A stretch of DNA of 64,000 bases. Origin: Toxonevra muliebris. Lineage: Eukaryota > Arthropoda > Insecta > Diptera > Pallopteridae. A program made the position numbers and the translations under genes. The stretch lies in contig OY829326.1 in NCBI GenBank assembly GCA_963691655.1, forward strand, positions 144,292,998 to 144,356,997, read 5' to 3'. The notes beneath the pieces were generated by a model, which worked only from the letters and a program-made list of their open reading frames with translations, did no database searches and was not told the origin of the DNA. Positions 13,661-25,699 of this stretch are shown here, one piece after another (within the stretch, counting starts at the first letter, position 1; every line of letters begins with the position of its first letter).

Positions 13661-13884
13661 TACTTGACACTTTTATATACTTTCTTGTCATAGATTTTTA
13701 ATTTTATAATTAAACCTTAAATGGGTAATTTTTTAAATTGTTCCCTGAAGACTAAATCGGCAACCAGGAGTCTGTTCCACTTTTCCTCCAAGAATTTTTA
13801 AAAAATATGATATTTCTCAAAAAAAAAAAAAAAAAAAAATCACTTAAAATCATTTAATTTGAAAAACAGTAAAACTTTCTTTCT

Positions 13885-15175
13885 AAAGGATTTTTTTCAA
13901 ACGATGCAAATATGTACCAAAAACCATGAACAGGATAAACCATAGATATAAAAAACACGCTTCAACGTTGTACTAAATGTGTTTACAAATCCAGTTGTCA
14001 TGATTGTTTACATTCAGTGAGTAGATAATATAGAAAACGCTTAAAGTTAATGTAGAAAATATATAAAATGTATGTTTGAATATTTCAGCAAATTTTTTAA
14101 ATAGAAATCAAGCAAAAAGTCAAGGTAGATAATTTAAAAAAACTTTTAAGGTTTATGTAGAAAATGTATTTCCAAATATATTACTAAACTTTTTGATTAA
14201 AAATTATGTAAAACACTCAACTAAGCAGTGTAGAAAACGCCAATGAATAATATATTACGTTTTCCATAAAAGTGACGTTTACAATCAATGTAAAACAATG
14301 TAGAAAACTTAACAAAACTATGAGATTTCTATTCAAACGTTGCAAATATGCACCAAAAACTATGTAACGGTTAGACCATAGATTAAAAAAAGTACGCTGC
14401 AATGTTGTATTAACTGTGACTACAAATTCAGTTGACACAATTGTTTACATTCAGTGAGTAGACAATATAGAAAACGCTTAAAGTTAATGTAGAAAATATA
14501 TAATAAAGTATTTTTGAATATTTCAGCAAACTTTTTGATTCGAATTTAACGGAAAATCAAAGTGAATAATGTAGAAAACGCATAAGGTTTATGTAGAAAA
14601 TGTATTTCTAAATATATTATTAAACTTTTTGACTAAAAATTGTGTAGAAAAGCCAAATCAACAGTGTAACAAACGCCAATGAGTAGTACTTTACGTTTTT
14701 CATATAACAGTAGCGTTTACAATCAATATAAAACAATGTAGAAAACTATGAGATTTCTGTTTAAACGATGCAAATATGAATCAAAAACCATTAAATGATA
14801 GACATAAAAAATACGCTGTAATATTGTACTAAATGTGACTACAAATCTAGTTGACGTGATTGTTTACATTTAGTGAGTAGATAATATAGAAAACGTTTAA
14901 AGTTAATGTAGAAAATATATAAAATATATGCTTGAATATTTTAGCAAACCTTTTGATCAGAAATCAAGCAGAATATCAAAGGTAGATAATGTTGAAAACG
15001 CATAAGTTGTATGTAGAAAATGTGTTTCTTAACATGTTATTAAACTTTTTGATTAGAAATTATGTAAAAAATATAAATCAACAGTGTAGAAAATGGCAAT
15101 GAGTAATATATTACGTTTTCCAAATAACAGTGGCGTATACAATCAATGTAAAACAATGTAGAAAACAATGTAAAA
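13885..15175. repeat. Tandem array, three units of about 430 bp, rich in TGTAGAAAA
   Basis: Corresponding points such as ACGWTGCAAATATG fall at 13901, 14338 and 14765, giving periods of about 437 and 427 bp. Each unit contains GATTGTTTACATTCAGTGAG-like and ATATAGAAAACGCTTAAAG-like segments, then repeated TGTAGAAAA words and TTACGTTTTCCA. The units differ by roughly a fifth of positions by eye, so the duplication is old. No coding frame. Confidence 0.85.
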
Positions 15176-17814
15176 AAATTTAAAAATGTTGTAGTAATTC
15201 AGCTGCAATATTTTTATTGCCTAAACTGGCAATATAAATCTTAAAAACTTAAATGTCAATCAAGCATATTTATTCCATTATCGGAAACCGTAACCCTTTT
15301 TTATTTTTATAAAATAATTTTAATTTCTTTTGTTATTAACCACAGCAAGGGGGTGCAATTATGCGTTATTATTATTAATATTCTTTTATAGACGAATGTT
15401 TTTATGAATTGCAATTTTCTGTTCTTGTTTTTTATTACTTTGCAGATAAAGTTCAATCGCATTGAAAATGTTGGATACATCATTTTGTAGCAAAACAAAA
15501 AAAAAAACAAAAAAAAAAAAACTGATGAATGAATAAATGAAAGAAAAAAAAAAAGAGAAAATTGGTTCTATAGAAATTAAGTGCACATGTTAAGCTTCAA
15601 TGTATGTAATGGTATAGTTATACAGAAAGTATGAGTATTTGTTGACTCCTCTTCAACATGAGAACCATTCATGCATAGATACATCTATAACCATCTATCT
15701 ATCTATCCATCTCTACAACTAACTAACTGTGTGTATGTTGTCAAGTTCTATTGATGTATAGAGTGAGTTGTTTGTGAATGTGTGTGTGTGTGTTTTAGAA
15801 GAGACAAAAGCAAATTATTGTCGTTATGATTATTAGATTAATATTGTTTGTTTGCCAATAACATTTTTTTTCCAGTTGTTATTTTTCTCTATGTATGTGT
15901 GTATGCATGTATGATTTTCTACCTATACATATTTATTTTGAATTATTGTTGGTTGATGATGATGACGATGACGGTGATTTTTTCTCCCCTGTTCTATTTT
16001 TTTTTTGGTGCATTGCTAACACAATATTTCTACTAATAAAATGTTATTCTATTACCAATATATAGTAGAGTGATGTGTAGCAAAGAGCGAGGCGAGGGAG
16101 AGTAGAAAGCTTACGTTATAGTTGAATGATTGAAATAAATGGTTTATTGTTTTGAACATCAGACAATACAATCACATGTTGCTGCAGTTGAGGGGCTTAA
16201 AAAAATTCAACAAAAAAAAAAAAAATGTAAAACCGCAAACAATTTTTTATATAATAAAAAATGTGATAAAACATTTTTGAAAAGTGAAGAGGTTCAAGTA
16301 GACTAGAAGGATAACAAATTCAATTAGTTAAACTTTCAAAACCTCAAAGCCACTCTTCAGACTAGAGAACTCTACCTGGTCTAACGAAATTTTTGGGAAA
16401 TCTTTTACCCCAGCTTTACAACACCACGCATCATCAATCCACACCTCACTCATCTCATGATCTATAATTTTTCCTTGTGAATCATGAATTTCAACGCGTT
16501 TTTATATTTTTCGATTAAGAATTTCACTTTCTACAAATATATGAATGTATATTGCTTGCAACATTTAAGATAAATTGACACTCATCCCGAATAAATTTCC
16601 ATCAATAAATTTTCATACTAATTAAATTTTCGAATCAAGAATTCATTCACACCCACCCAACCCACTACCTCCGCGCAAACACTCTCTAATACCGGCGCTG
16701 CTGTCAAACGCCCACTCGAAAATATACTCGAATATTGACATTAAATGCAAATTTAGCATGAAACATAACAAAATTGAAAGGAAGAGTTCTGCTAATTGAA
16801 ATGTTAAATTTCCGTTCAAGCTTATAATTGACTTTGGCAGTCAAGCAGGCACCAAGCGCAGTCAAAAATCAAATAGTCAAAAATACAAGAAATAAAAGAA
16901 AAAAAGAAAAAAACCAAGAAAACATTCGACATAAATTGACAAATTGTTAAGATATGTAAAAAAAGAAGAAGACAAGATTTCAATGCTTAACAAGCGGCAG
17001 CTAGCAATACCAAATGAATAAGCATGAGGTATTGATGCGGATGCTGATGCTGCTGCTCATGTGAAATCACATATACCAAAATTGATTAAGACATTTTCGA
17101 CATTTTCACGCCATTTTCACTAATACTTGAATACATACATACAAACATATCTACATCTATGTAGAGAAACTAACACTTCTACTATACTATATTCAAGCCT
17201 CTAGTCTCACAATAATCATCACAAGTTGAGAAAAGTTGTATTCTTCTTGAACATCGTCATCATGTCACTCGAAAAACATACGCTGCACATATGTATGCTG
17301 CTTTTACTATTGCCGCTGCTACAGCCTGCCAAAGCGTGTTACTCTGTACTCTACATGATTGAGTGGGTATCAACTTGAAAAGCAGCAGTAGCAGTAGCAA
17401 AATCAACAGTAAAAAAAAAAAAAGAAAACAAAAATCGAATACGAAAACTGCTGCTACTGTTGAGATTTTCTACATATGAACTACTTCATCATATTGAATA
17501 TTTTCGAAAATTTCACATGTCAAATCAGTCATTTGTATATCCTTCTTCTTGGTTTTGTATTTTATTTTATTTTTTTATTTGCTGTTTGTGTGTGAAATAC
17601 TTATACTCATGTATGCCATGGATACATAGTTTAAAATAGTATTTGTCATAATTCATTTAAGTTGCCACATTCATACATATACCAAACACTATGCATGCAC
17701 TACTACCATCCTCATGAAAACTTTTCACTGACTAACAAATCGAATTCATTCAATTGAACGCCATCTGTTGGCACTTGCATAGACATACATACAAACATAC
17801 ATACATACACTTTC
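15176..17814. other. AT-rich non-coding DNA
   Basis: No supported gene. There is an interrupted A run at about 15497-15522, (TCTA)n near 15692-15712, (GT)n near 15779-15792, and CTG-rich words near 17042-17058. 16640-16735 has a small GC-richer patch. No transposon ends were recognised. Confidence 0.5.
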
Positions 17815-18520
17815 ATGTCATAGATTTTTAATTAATGATTTTCTAATTAAACCATAGATATAAAATACAGTATAATGTGAGTGCAAGTGTTGCTGATGTG
17901 ATTGCGGTGAGTAGATAATGTAGAAAATGCTTAAAATTGATGTAGAAAATTTACGAAATGTACTTTTGAATGAAATATTTAGTTTTTTTTAAGAAAAAAT
18001 ATATGGAAAATCAAGGTAGATAATGTAGAGAACGTTAAAGTGTACACATAGATATAAAATATCTGTGGTAAAAAACAGTAACAACCTAAGTCGAGTTAAA
18101 ATTGAAGATAGTTTATCACTTATTATTGACTATAAACAGTAAACTGGTGCGAATTTTTAAATAATTTGTGAAGTTGTACATAATTTGAAAAATTTTCTTT
18201 AGCATAAATAAAGAGTTTCTATAAAATAGTGAGTAAAAAATATAGAAAACGCTTAAAATTTATGAATAAAATATATGAAAAGTAATTTGTGAAATAATAT
18301 TTAACTTTTTAAATAGAAAACATGTAAAAAATCCAGGTAGATAATGTAAAAAATGTATACAGTTTATGTAGAAAATTCAGATAATGTATTTGTGAATATA
18401 TTATTTTTACTTTTTGATTAAGAAATATGTAGAAAATTTAGGTAGATAATGTAAAAAATATATATTAAACTCTTCATAGGCCACATAAAATATATAAAAT
18501 CTATATAAATCAATGTGGAA
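17815..18520. repeat. Diverged TGTAGATAATGTAGAAAA-type repeats
   Basis: Segments such as GTGAGTAGATAATGTAGAAAA, AGGTAGATAATGTAAAAAA and TTATGTAGAAAAT recur in the same order as in the 430-bp array at 13885-15175, and the start (CATAGATTTTTAATT, then ACCATAGATATAAAA) also matches it. This is a dispersed, partly shortened relative of that array. Confidence 0.65.
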
Positions 18521-21464
18521 AATATACAAATTGAACAAAATCCCTATTCTAGGTTTCTAAAACACTGTCACCTGAACGAGACTCAAAATATATTGGCCAC
18601 TGTGTGTGGTTGAAAATGTCGAAAATGCTTCATATTAAGAAAGACTTCAAAGAGACTATTTTTCCTTTCGAGAATTTTCAAGTACCCAATATATAACTAT
18701 AAAATAATTTAGATCTTTTTTAAATACAAAATCAGGAATTTTCAAGCCAATTTTCAGTTGGAGCTCTAAGGTTAAATCCATAGTCTGATAATTTTTATTG
18801 GAAAGTAAAGCAGTACGATGATCGGCATGTAGCGCTCTATGCGCTAATAGAAGATACAAAATCTAATAACGAAGTGAGCACAAACTCATAAAAATCTATC
18901 TCTTTTCCTTAATTAAAATTTTCAGGGGTGCAACAAATAAACAACAACAAAACTTATTTAGCATATTTCTATAATTCTAGGGTCGATTTTTTCACTTATA
19001 TTCAATTCATATCCATGTAGAAAAATCTTAAAATTACTTTTTCTTTTATTATCGATATAATTTTCTATACCATTCTACATTATCCACACATAATCTACAT
19101 AAAAATGTAAAAATTTCAAAAAGACAAATTTTAACACACCATTCAATTAAAATTGGCAATAATTCATAAGTGTAAATACACGTGCTGGGTATATCATAAA
19201 GTTTTACCGATGTTATTATGCCATAAAATCTATTGCTACATGTATGTGCGAGTAATTGATTTAAGAAATAATTTTACAAAATTTCACTTCACATACATAA
19301 ATATATACGTGCATAAATCCTTGTATATTTCAATCGATTGCTATGCTTTATTAAACATAATAATGTCTGTCTTGCTTTAGCTCAAGCAATTTATCAAATA
19401 ATTTATGAAATGCGTATAAAATTTTGCATATAACTTACATACATTTTATATGTATACCTATTCAATATCAATGAATAAAAGTACGAGTGCGTTTGTTGGT
19501 GTGAGCGATAGATATTTATATTTTCTATTCCAACAAGGCAGCAGTTTTCATGTAGCATAGTCAACGTTGTCAATTAAATTCGGATATATTCAATTAAATG
19601 CTGTCAAAAATGTAATAAATTTCTTTGAAATTTTGTGAATTTTTTTGTACATATGTAGAGTAGTAGAGTTTTGAAGCAGCACCCGCATAAGTTTCGATAG
19701 ATAGATAGATAGATGGTTGTTTGCATTATCATTGAGATGCGCTTTATTTTTGTATTGTTTTAATAGGAAGAAAGAAACTATATACATATGTAAGTGTTTG
19801 TACTTATATTTAGAATTTTATTGTCTGTTGACCAAAGCGGAAATAATGTCTCTATTAATTGAAATGGAAAAAAAATTAATGGAAGAATTTTTATTTGCTT
19901 AACTTATGCTCAAACAGAAGTTCATATTTGTGAGTAATTTTAAGTGCGGTTTTTAAGTAGAAAAATTAAATTATGTATTTATGGGAATGCGGGTTGTGTT
20001 TTTGAATTTTCTACATTTTTATGTAAACAATGTGTAGATAAATAAGATAGATGTAGAAAATAATGTCGATAATTAAAGGGAAGGACATATTTCAAGGGAA
20101 GATAGTAGTTACTACAACATGTGACTTTGCTGGAAATAATACAAAAAAAGAATTCGAATTGGAAAAAAGAAAGAATGAGAAAAACCACAATTTTCACAAC
20201 GAAGATATGTGATATTGCTAATTTTCATTACACGAAAGATTGTTTCAACTTGTTTTTTCAACAATTGGATTTTTTAATTAGAATGTAAAAACTGTTATTT
20301 CATAGTCAAAAATGTTTCTCTAATCGATTTATTCTGAAAATTTAGTTCAACCAAATATTACTTTCAAAAAATCATGGCATTACACTTAAGCGTGATTTCT
20401 TTGTATTATTTTCTTTTTTGCACTTCAATAAACTTCAAGAATTAACTGTAATAAAAAATTCTAATTTATTGCAATAAATTCGACTAACAACTCACAATTT
20501 TCTATTGAACCACCCAGCGGAACCAGCATAATCTAAAAATTTCTTTCCTTTTTTACAAATTCACAAATGAATACATCAAACGAATAATCTGTATATCATT
20601 GAAAATCTTAGCATTATTGTAAAAAATTAAGTACTCGTACTATAACAATTGCTTATCGCTGAATTGTCGCTATAATTTTTAAATTATAAGCCATCATGAC
20701 TGTTCAAATAAATAATAATAACAACAACAACAACAAAACTATTCGAACGAAAATAAGGAAATAATCAATTTAAAAAAATCAAAATTTGCTGCTACTATAT
20801 ACAGCGGCGACTGTTGCTGCTGCTGCTGCTGCTGATGCTGTTGCCTGCTACAACAGAAACTGTCACTTGGTTGGCTCTTGTCATCAACTACAAATGGCAT
20901 TGCTGACAATAAACAAATTTAAAATGAGCACATGATGATGATTTTGTTGTTGCTGCTGTTCATGTATGTAAAAATAAATAAATGATCATGATGATGATGT
21001 TGATGATGGCGATTAGGTACTTTAGTTGTAGTTGTTGTTTAATATAAAGCTAACAACAATAACAATAATAAATATCCAAATCCATATGTGATAAATTGAA
21101 TTTATCCGCAATTGGTCAAAGTACTTATAAATATGTATGTATGTATGTATGTATGTGTAGGTATAAAACGAGTAGCTGCAAGTATATGTTTGAATTTATT
21201 TATTAGTGCGACTTGCCTCGATGATCATTTAATTCGCCACAAATGGCGCAGATCCACAAATACAAATACAGATACAGATAAATAAATAATATATGTACTT
21301 TGCTTTAACTATTTGTGTATAATAAGTATCTGCGCATCATCATATCTCATTCTGAAGTAGCGTAATCCCGTTGCAATTGATTTGAATTGAATAATTGCAG
21401 TTTGTGAATTGAGTAAATTTCGAAAATATTTGCTGTTTATGACTTAACTTTGATTGAAAGTTAA
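18521..21464. other. AT-rich non-coding DNA with scattered repeat words
   Basis: No supported gene. Isolated relatives of the TGTAGATAAT family occur inverted near 19012-19110 and direct near 20005-20065. Microsatellites include (GATA)n near 19696-19714, (CTG)n near 20815-20841 and (GTAT)n near 21134-21156. Confidence 0.5.
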
Positions 21465-21472
21465 GTATAGAT

Positions 21473-22511
21473 CAGGGATGCCAACTCATTTTTTCTGTCT
21501 ACCCGATAGCCCTTGAGAAATTCCCCGATTTTCGATCGAATTCCCCGCACCTGTATAATTTTATATTATAAACACTTTCCATATAAACATTTTATAAAAA
21601 CGAAAAATATCTTTATGTTGGCTTAAAATTGATCTCGGTGAATGATATTTTAAAGCGGCCCTGCACTATCTCGGTTCAAAACTTAAGCGTTTTTGATAGG
21701 ACTGGTAGGGTAATAGAAATATTCTTTCTGACTACCGAGTTCTTTCGACACATGAGTGATTTCATCTCAAGGGACCCCACTCTCAAAATCTATCGGGCTC
21801 CCTCCAACTTTCACAAAGTTTAGTTCAATTGGGTAGTAGTTACCAAATTTGAACGATATGGGGTGTTTCGAGTTACTAGACGTTGATTTTCATAGATAAT
21901 CAAGTCTCAGCCCACTTTTGGACATCAAAGCTCTCAAAATAAAAGCCATGGACTTTCTTTTGGCTCAAATAAAAAATGGCAAATGGTTTTTAACATTTAA
22001 AATATACTTCATCTTCTTTATGATGGCTGACCGTATTTTGTAAGTTTATAGGTTAGTCAGAAATGATTAAGAGTTATTAATCAGGAGATGCTGGTCTAAG
22101 GCATAGCTAAGCCTTTCTGAATGGCCGAATGGGAAGGCAACTGTTTTTCCTGACTAACACTCGGCGTTATAATTGCCTACATCTACGAAAGCACTCTGAG
22201 TTTCTCTCTGAAATTTTTACAAAATACTTTTGAAATAAAAGACTTTCAAATTACACACTTTTTTAAAAATCGATTTCTTCAAATCAAGAAAGTACAGGGC
22301 TCACTTAAGAAAAGAAGAAGATTTTAAGACCTAAAATATGAAATATTGCAAATGTTAAACGATTTCCATTACATAAAATTTGACAAAAAATACTCTACTG
22401 ACTTTAATAACTAAAAGCCGAACGGTTTCAAATTTCCCGCAAAAAAACGCTCATTCATATTATGTAAAATTACACGCAAATCGGGGAATTCCCCGCAAAT
22501 TGGCATCACTG
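21473..22511. mobile_element. hAT-like non-autonomous element with 8-bp target duplication
   Basis: Termini are CAGGGATGCCAACT on the left and, in reverse complement, CAGTGATGCCAATT on the right; both are followed inside by copies of AATTCCCCG. The element is flanked by a perfect 8-bp duplication, GTATAGAT, at 21465-21472 and 22512-22519. An 8-bp duplication and CAG-starting ends are typical of hAT transposons. At 1039 bp it has no long open frame, so it is either non-autonomous or a decayed deletion derivative. Confidence 0.88.
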
Positions 22512-22779
22512 GTATAGATAGAGACAGAAAGAGAGAGAGAGAGAGATGAGTAAGTGTGTTTTTCTGTGAAGATACTCAGCTGGAAAGGTTTTTAATTACT
22601 CAGTAGTGACAATGCTGAGTGATTAATTAATTACTTAATCTTTCTCTTTAAACACTGCAATTAGTTTAGAGATTAGTCAAGTCTAATTGTTTCGATAGTT
22701 AGTTTATAAAAGCAGATAATAGTTGCAGAACAGTACAGAGATTTGCATATTTAGAGCTTTTCATATAAAAAACTTTTTT

Positions 22780-23409
22780 AGTTTAACATTAAATAATATC
22801 AAAAGAGAACAAGAGAGAGATAAGTTAAATTTATCTTTTCTATATCAAAACAACAAAAACCTTTTCAGTTTAAAATTAAATAATATCAACAGAGAACGAC
22901 AGATAGAAAAGTTAAATTTAATTTTCTATATCAAAACAATAAAAACAATTCCAGTTTTAAATTAAGTAGTATCAACAGAGAATTAGAGAGAATGTTAAAT
23001 TCATGTTTTTTATATCAAAACTGCAAAAAACAATGTCAGTTTATCATTAAAAATTTAAAAGAGAGAGAGTGAGAGAGAGACTGTCATATTAAATTTATGT
23101 TTTCGATGTTGTTGTGATCAACAACAACAAAAAAATTCTAGTTTAATATTAAATAATATCACAAGAGAACGGGAGAGAGATATGTTAAATTTATGTTTTC
23201 TATATCACAACAACAAAAACAATTCTAGTTTAACATTAAATAATATCAAAAGAGAGCGGGAGAGAGACATGTTAAGTATATGTTTTCTATATCAAAACTG
23301 TAAAAAACAATCATTGTTTAACATTAAATAATCCCAAGAGAGAGGGAGAGAGACAGAGAGAGAGAGAGAGAGATCGTCATGTTAAATTTACGTTTTCCGT
23401 ATCAAAACC
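22780..23409 (+). repeat. Minisatellite, seven units of about 86 bp
   Basis: Each unit runs AGTTTAACATTAAATAATATC, then a GAGA-rich stretch, then TGTTAAATTTATGTTTTC, TATATCAAAAC and ACAAAAACAATTC. Seven units lie head to tail, with the GA tract expanding in the fourth and seventh units. A partial eighth copy appears near 23618-23672 after an interruption. The 80-codon frame at 22723-22965 arises because one frame lacks stops in the first units; it is not a gene. Confidence 0.88.
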
Positions 23410-24324
23410 AGTGTTGCCAACTCCCAACACAGAAAATCTGTTAAATCTGTTAAAATTCATATTGTATGATAAAAAATGTTATGGTTTTTCTTGCAATTCT
23501 AAAGTATAAAAAAAATCACTTCAAATTACTTATTAATGGAAGTGGCTAATAGTATTTTAGAAATTTTATTGTTCTCCAAAAATAACTACAATCTACCCAA
23601 AAAATGGCTAAAATTTAACATAGAATAATATAAAAAGAGAAAGAGAGAGTAATGTTAAATTTATATTTTGTTCCCAGAAATGGGTTTAAGTAAACAGTTT
23701 TAAGCCAGCAGAAAGTCGAGGATACATGTCTACTATAAAAATTTTTGATAGACAGCATTGTTGATGTGAGATTTTATGTAATGAATTTGCTACAATTTCA
23801 AATAAGAATCGAAATATCTAATAAAAAAAGGAAGGGGGGATATCCAGTCCCACAAGCACTCACCCACAAATACAAGTAAAGACATCAACAAATAACATAA
23901 ATAAAAGAAAAATAAACAAACAAACAAATTATAAGAAAAAGAAAAATTATATACAAACAAAACGCAAAAAAAAGCATATGCAATGTTTCCAAATTAAATC
24001 ATATGCGCGTGAAATATTGAATGTATGTACATCTGTGTCAAAGATGAAGAAATAAAACCCGCCAAATATGGATGAATGTCTGAAGAAAGAAAGATTATTT
24101 CTCCATATGTCTGACATATAAACAAAAAATTAAACTGAAGTTTTAAGTAACATTTAAGACTCAACACACACTACTAAATAAATACTTAAATAAAAAAAAA
24201 GCTGAAAAAGAAAAAAAAAAACATTCGATTGACATAAATCAATTGTCATTAAAATGAAAGATTAAACGATTTTGCATGGAACGATACAAAGACTATGAGA
24301 AATAAAATGTAAGGAATGAGAAAT

Positions 24325-24873
24325 TCATGGTAAGAGTAGAGAGAAAAGTTTACGCTTGAAATATGGCAGATTTTTGACTTTCGAACTATTTACAAAAAAA
24401 ATAAAAATAAAAAAAAAAAATAATAAGCAGAAAATAAGAAAAACAAATAAAACAACTGCAGCTAAATCTTGGTAAAACCAAATTGTTGCTGTTGGCTTAC
24501 GTCTACCTATTACCAAAAAAATAAAAGGGGTAAAACCTAAATGATTTCTGTATACTTTACCGAAGTTAAGAAAGAACGGGTGCCGTTTTTGTTTTGTGGG
24601 GGTGTTGAGCATATAGTTACTACCAAATTTTCCTTTCAGTGCAAGCTGGAGTAGAGTAAAGTTAGAGGTAAGAAAACCTAATTTGGTTGACAATGTAAAA
24701 TAATTAAGTTTAAAAAGTTGCGCCTTCGAGTTGTGCCAAAAGAGAAAATCGTAAATGGGCGGCGCGCATTTATTTGGAAGGGGTGTGGTTGAGTTTACAA
24801 TTTTTGGGTTATGTGCGTTTGGTTTGTAAAGAAAAAAAAAAAAATAAACGAAAGTAAAATAAATGTAGCGCAT
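24325..24873 (-). other. Unexplained 182-codon open frame, probably not a gene
   Basis: This is the longest open frame outside the cut exon and the transposases. The predicted product starts from a non-conserved Met, has hydrophobic T/F/L-rich stretches at both ends derived from homopolymers, and matches no family I recognise. The middle (about 24480-24800) is richer in GC than its flanks and includes GGGCGGCGCGC near 24757. A conserved non-coding element or an old repeat is as likely as a protein. No splice sites or neighbours support a gene. Confidence 0.2.
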
Positions 24874-25561
24874 GATTACTTAAATTGATAAAAGGAAAGA
24901 AAGTTCTATGTATAAAGAGTGTATGTTATCCAGAAATTGCGGAAGTAGGGAAGGAGGGGATTTTAGGTTTTTCGTTGCATCAAAAACTGTTTTATCTTAG
25001 GAAGAACGATCGAATTATCTGGAATATTTATGTTATACCCAAGCCCTCATCGTCCCCATTCTCCTCCCCTTGGATTTGTTAGTGTACCTGAATATTGTTG
25101 AAAGAAAGTTAATACGTGAAAACTTACCAAAGCGATAAATTCCATTATGAAATGTCAGAGTGGTAGTGAAGTAAAGTGAAATTGCATAGCAATTGCATAT
25201 GTTGTTTTCGGAATCACAGTGTATTAGAGTAGTAGTAGTTTTGAAAAATTATATATATACATGGTTTTTGGCATAATTTCAACATTTTTTGGATGCAGAT
25301 TCAGTACTTTTTGTTAAAAGATTCGTTTTTTTTTAATTAGATGTATACGATTCTTTACTCTTAATTTAATGCACGGTTTTAAAACCATTGGATGTGTAAG
25401 AATACTATTTATAACAGAGCCTATAAGCAGAATACGCGCAGTTTTAAGACCATTGGATGCATATAGATACTATTTGCACAACAATTTTGTTGTGTTAAAA
25501 ACTACAACAACTACCAAAAACATTTAATGTTTCACCAAAAGAAATGATTTTCAATAGAGTG

Positions 25562-25669
25562 TTATGCTTGGTTTTCACTATGTCATATTTGCCATCAAAG
25601 AGAGAAAAAGAGAGAAGCCAACATGCTGGCAAATTTGATTGAATTTGACATAGTGAAAACCAGGCATAA
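25562..25669. mobile_element. Short palindromic MITE, copy 1 (108 bp)
   Basis: The left end is TTATGCTTGGTTTTCACTAT and the right end in reverse complement is TTATGCCTGGTTTTCACTAT; both arms continue with GTC and an ATTTGCCA segment. The loop contains AAAGAGAGAAAAAGAGAGAA. A second copy at 29404 shares the arms and loop. Confidence 0.8.
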
Positions 25670-25699
25670 TAAGAATTGTTTGTGTTTTTTCTTTATCTG

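Noticed and set aside
13885..15175. Regularly spaced repeats considered as CRISPR
   Set aside because: Units are about 430 bp, diverged and without distinct spacers, in a eukaryotic intron.
22723..22965. 80-codon plus-strand frame
   Set aside because: Produced by the 86-bp tandem repeat; the product is itself repetitive.
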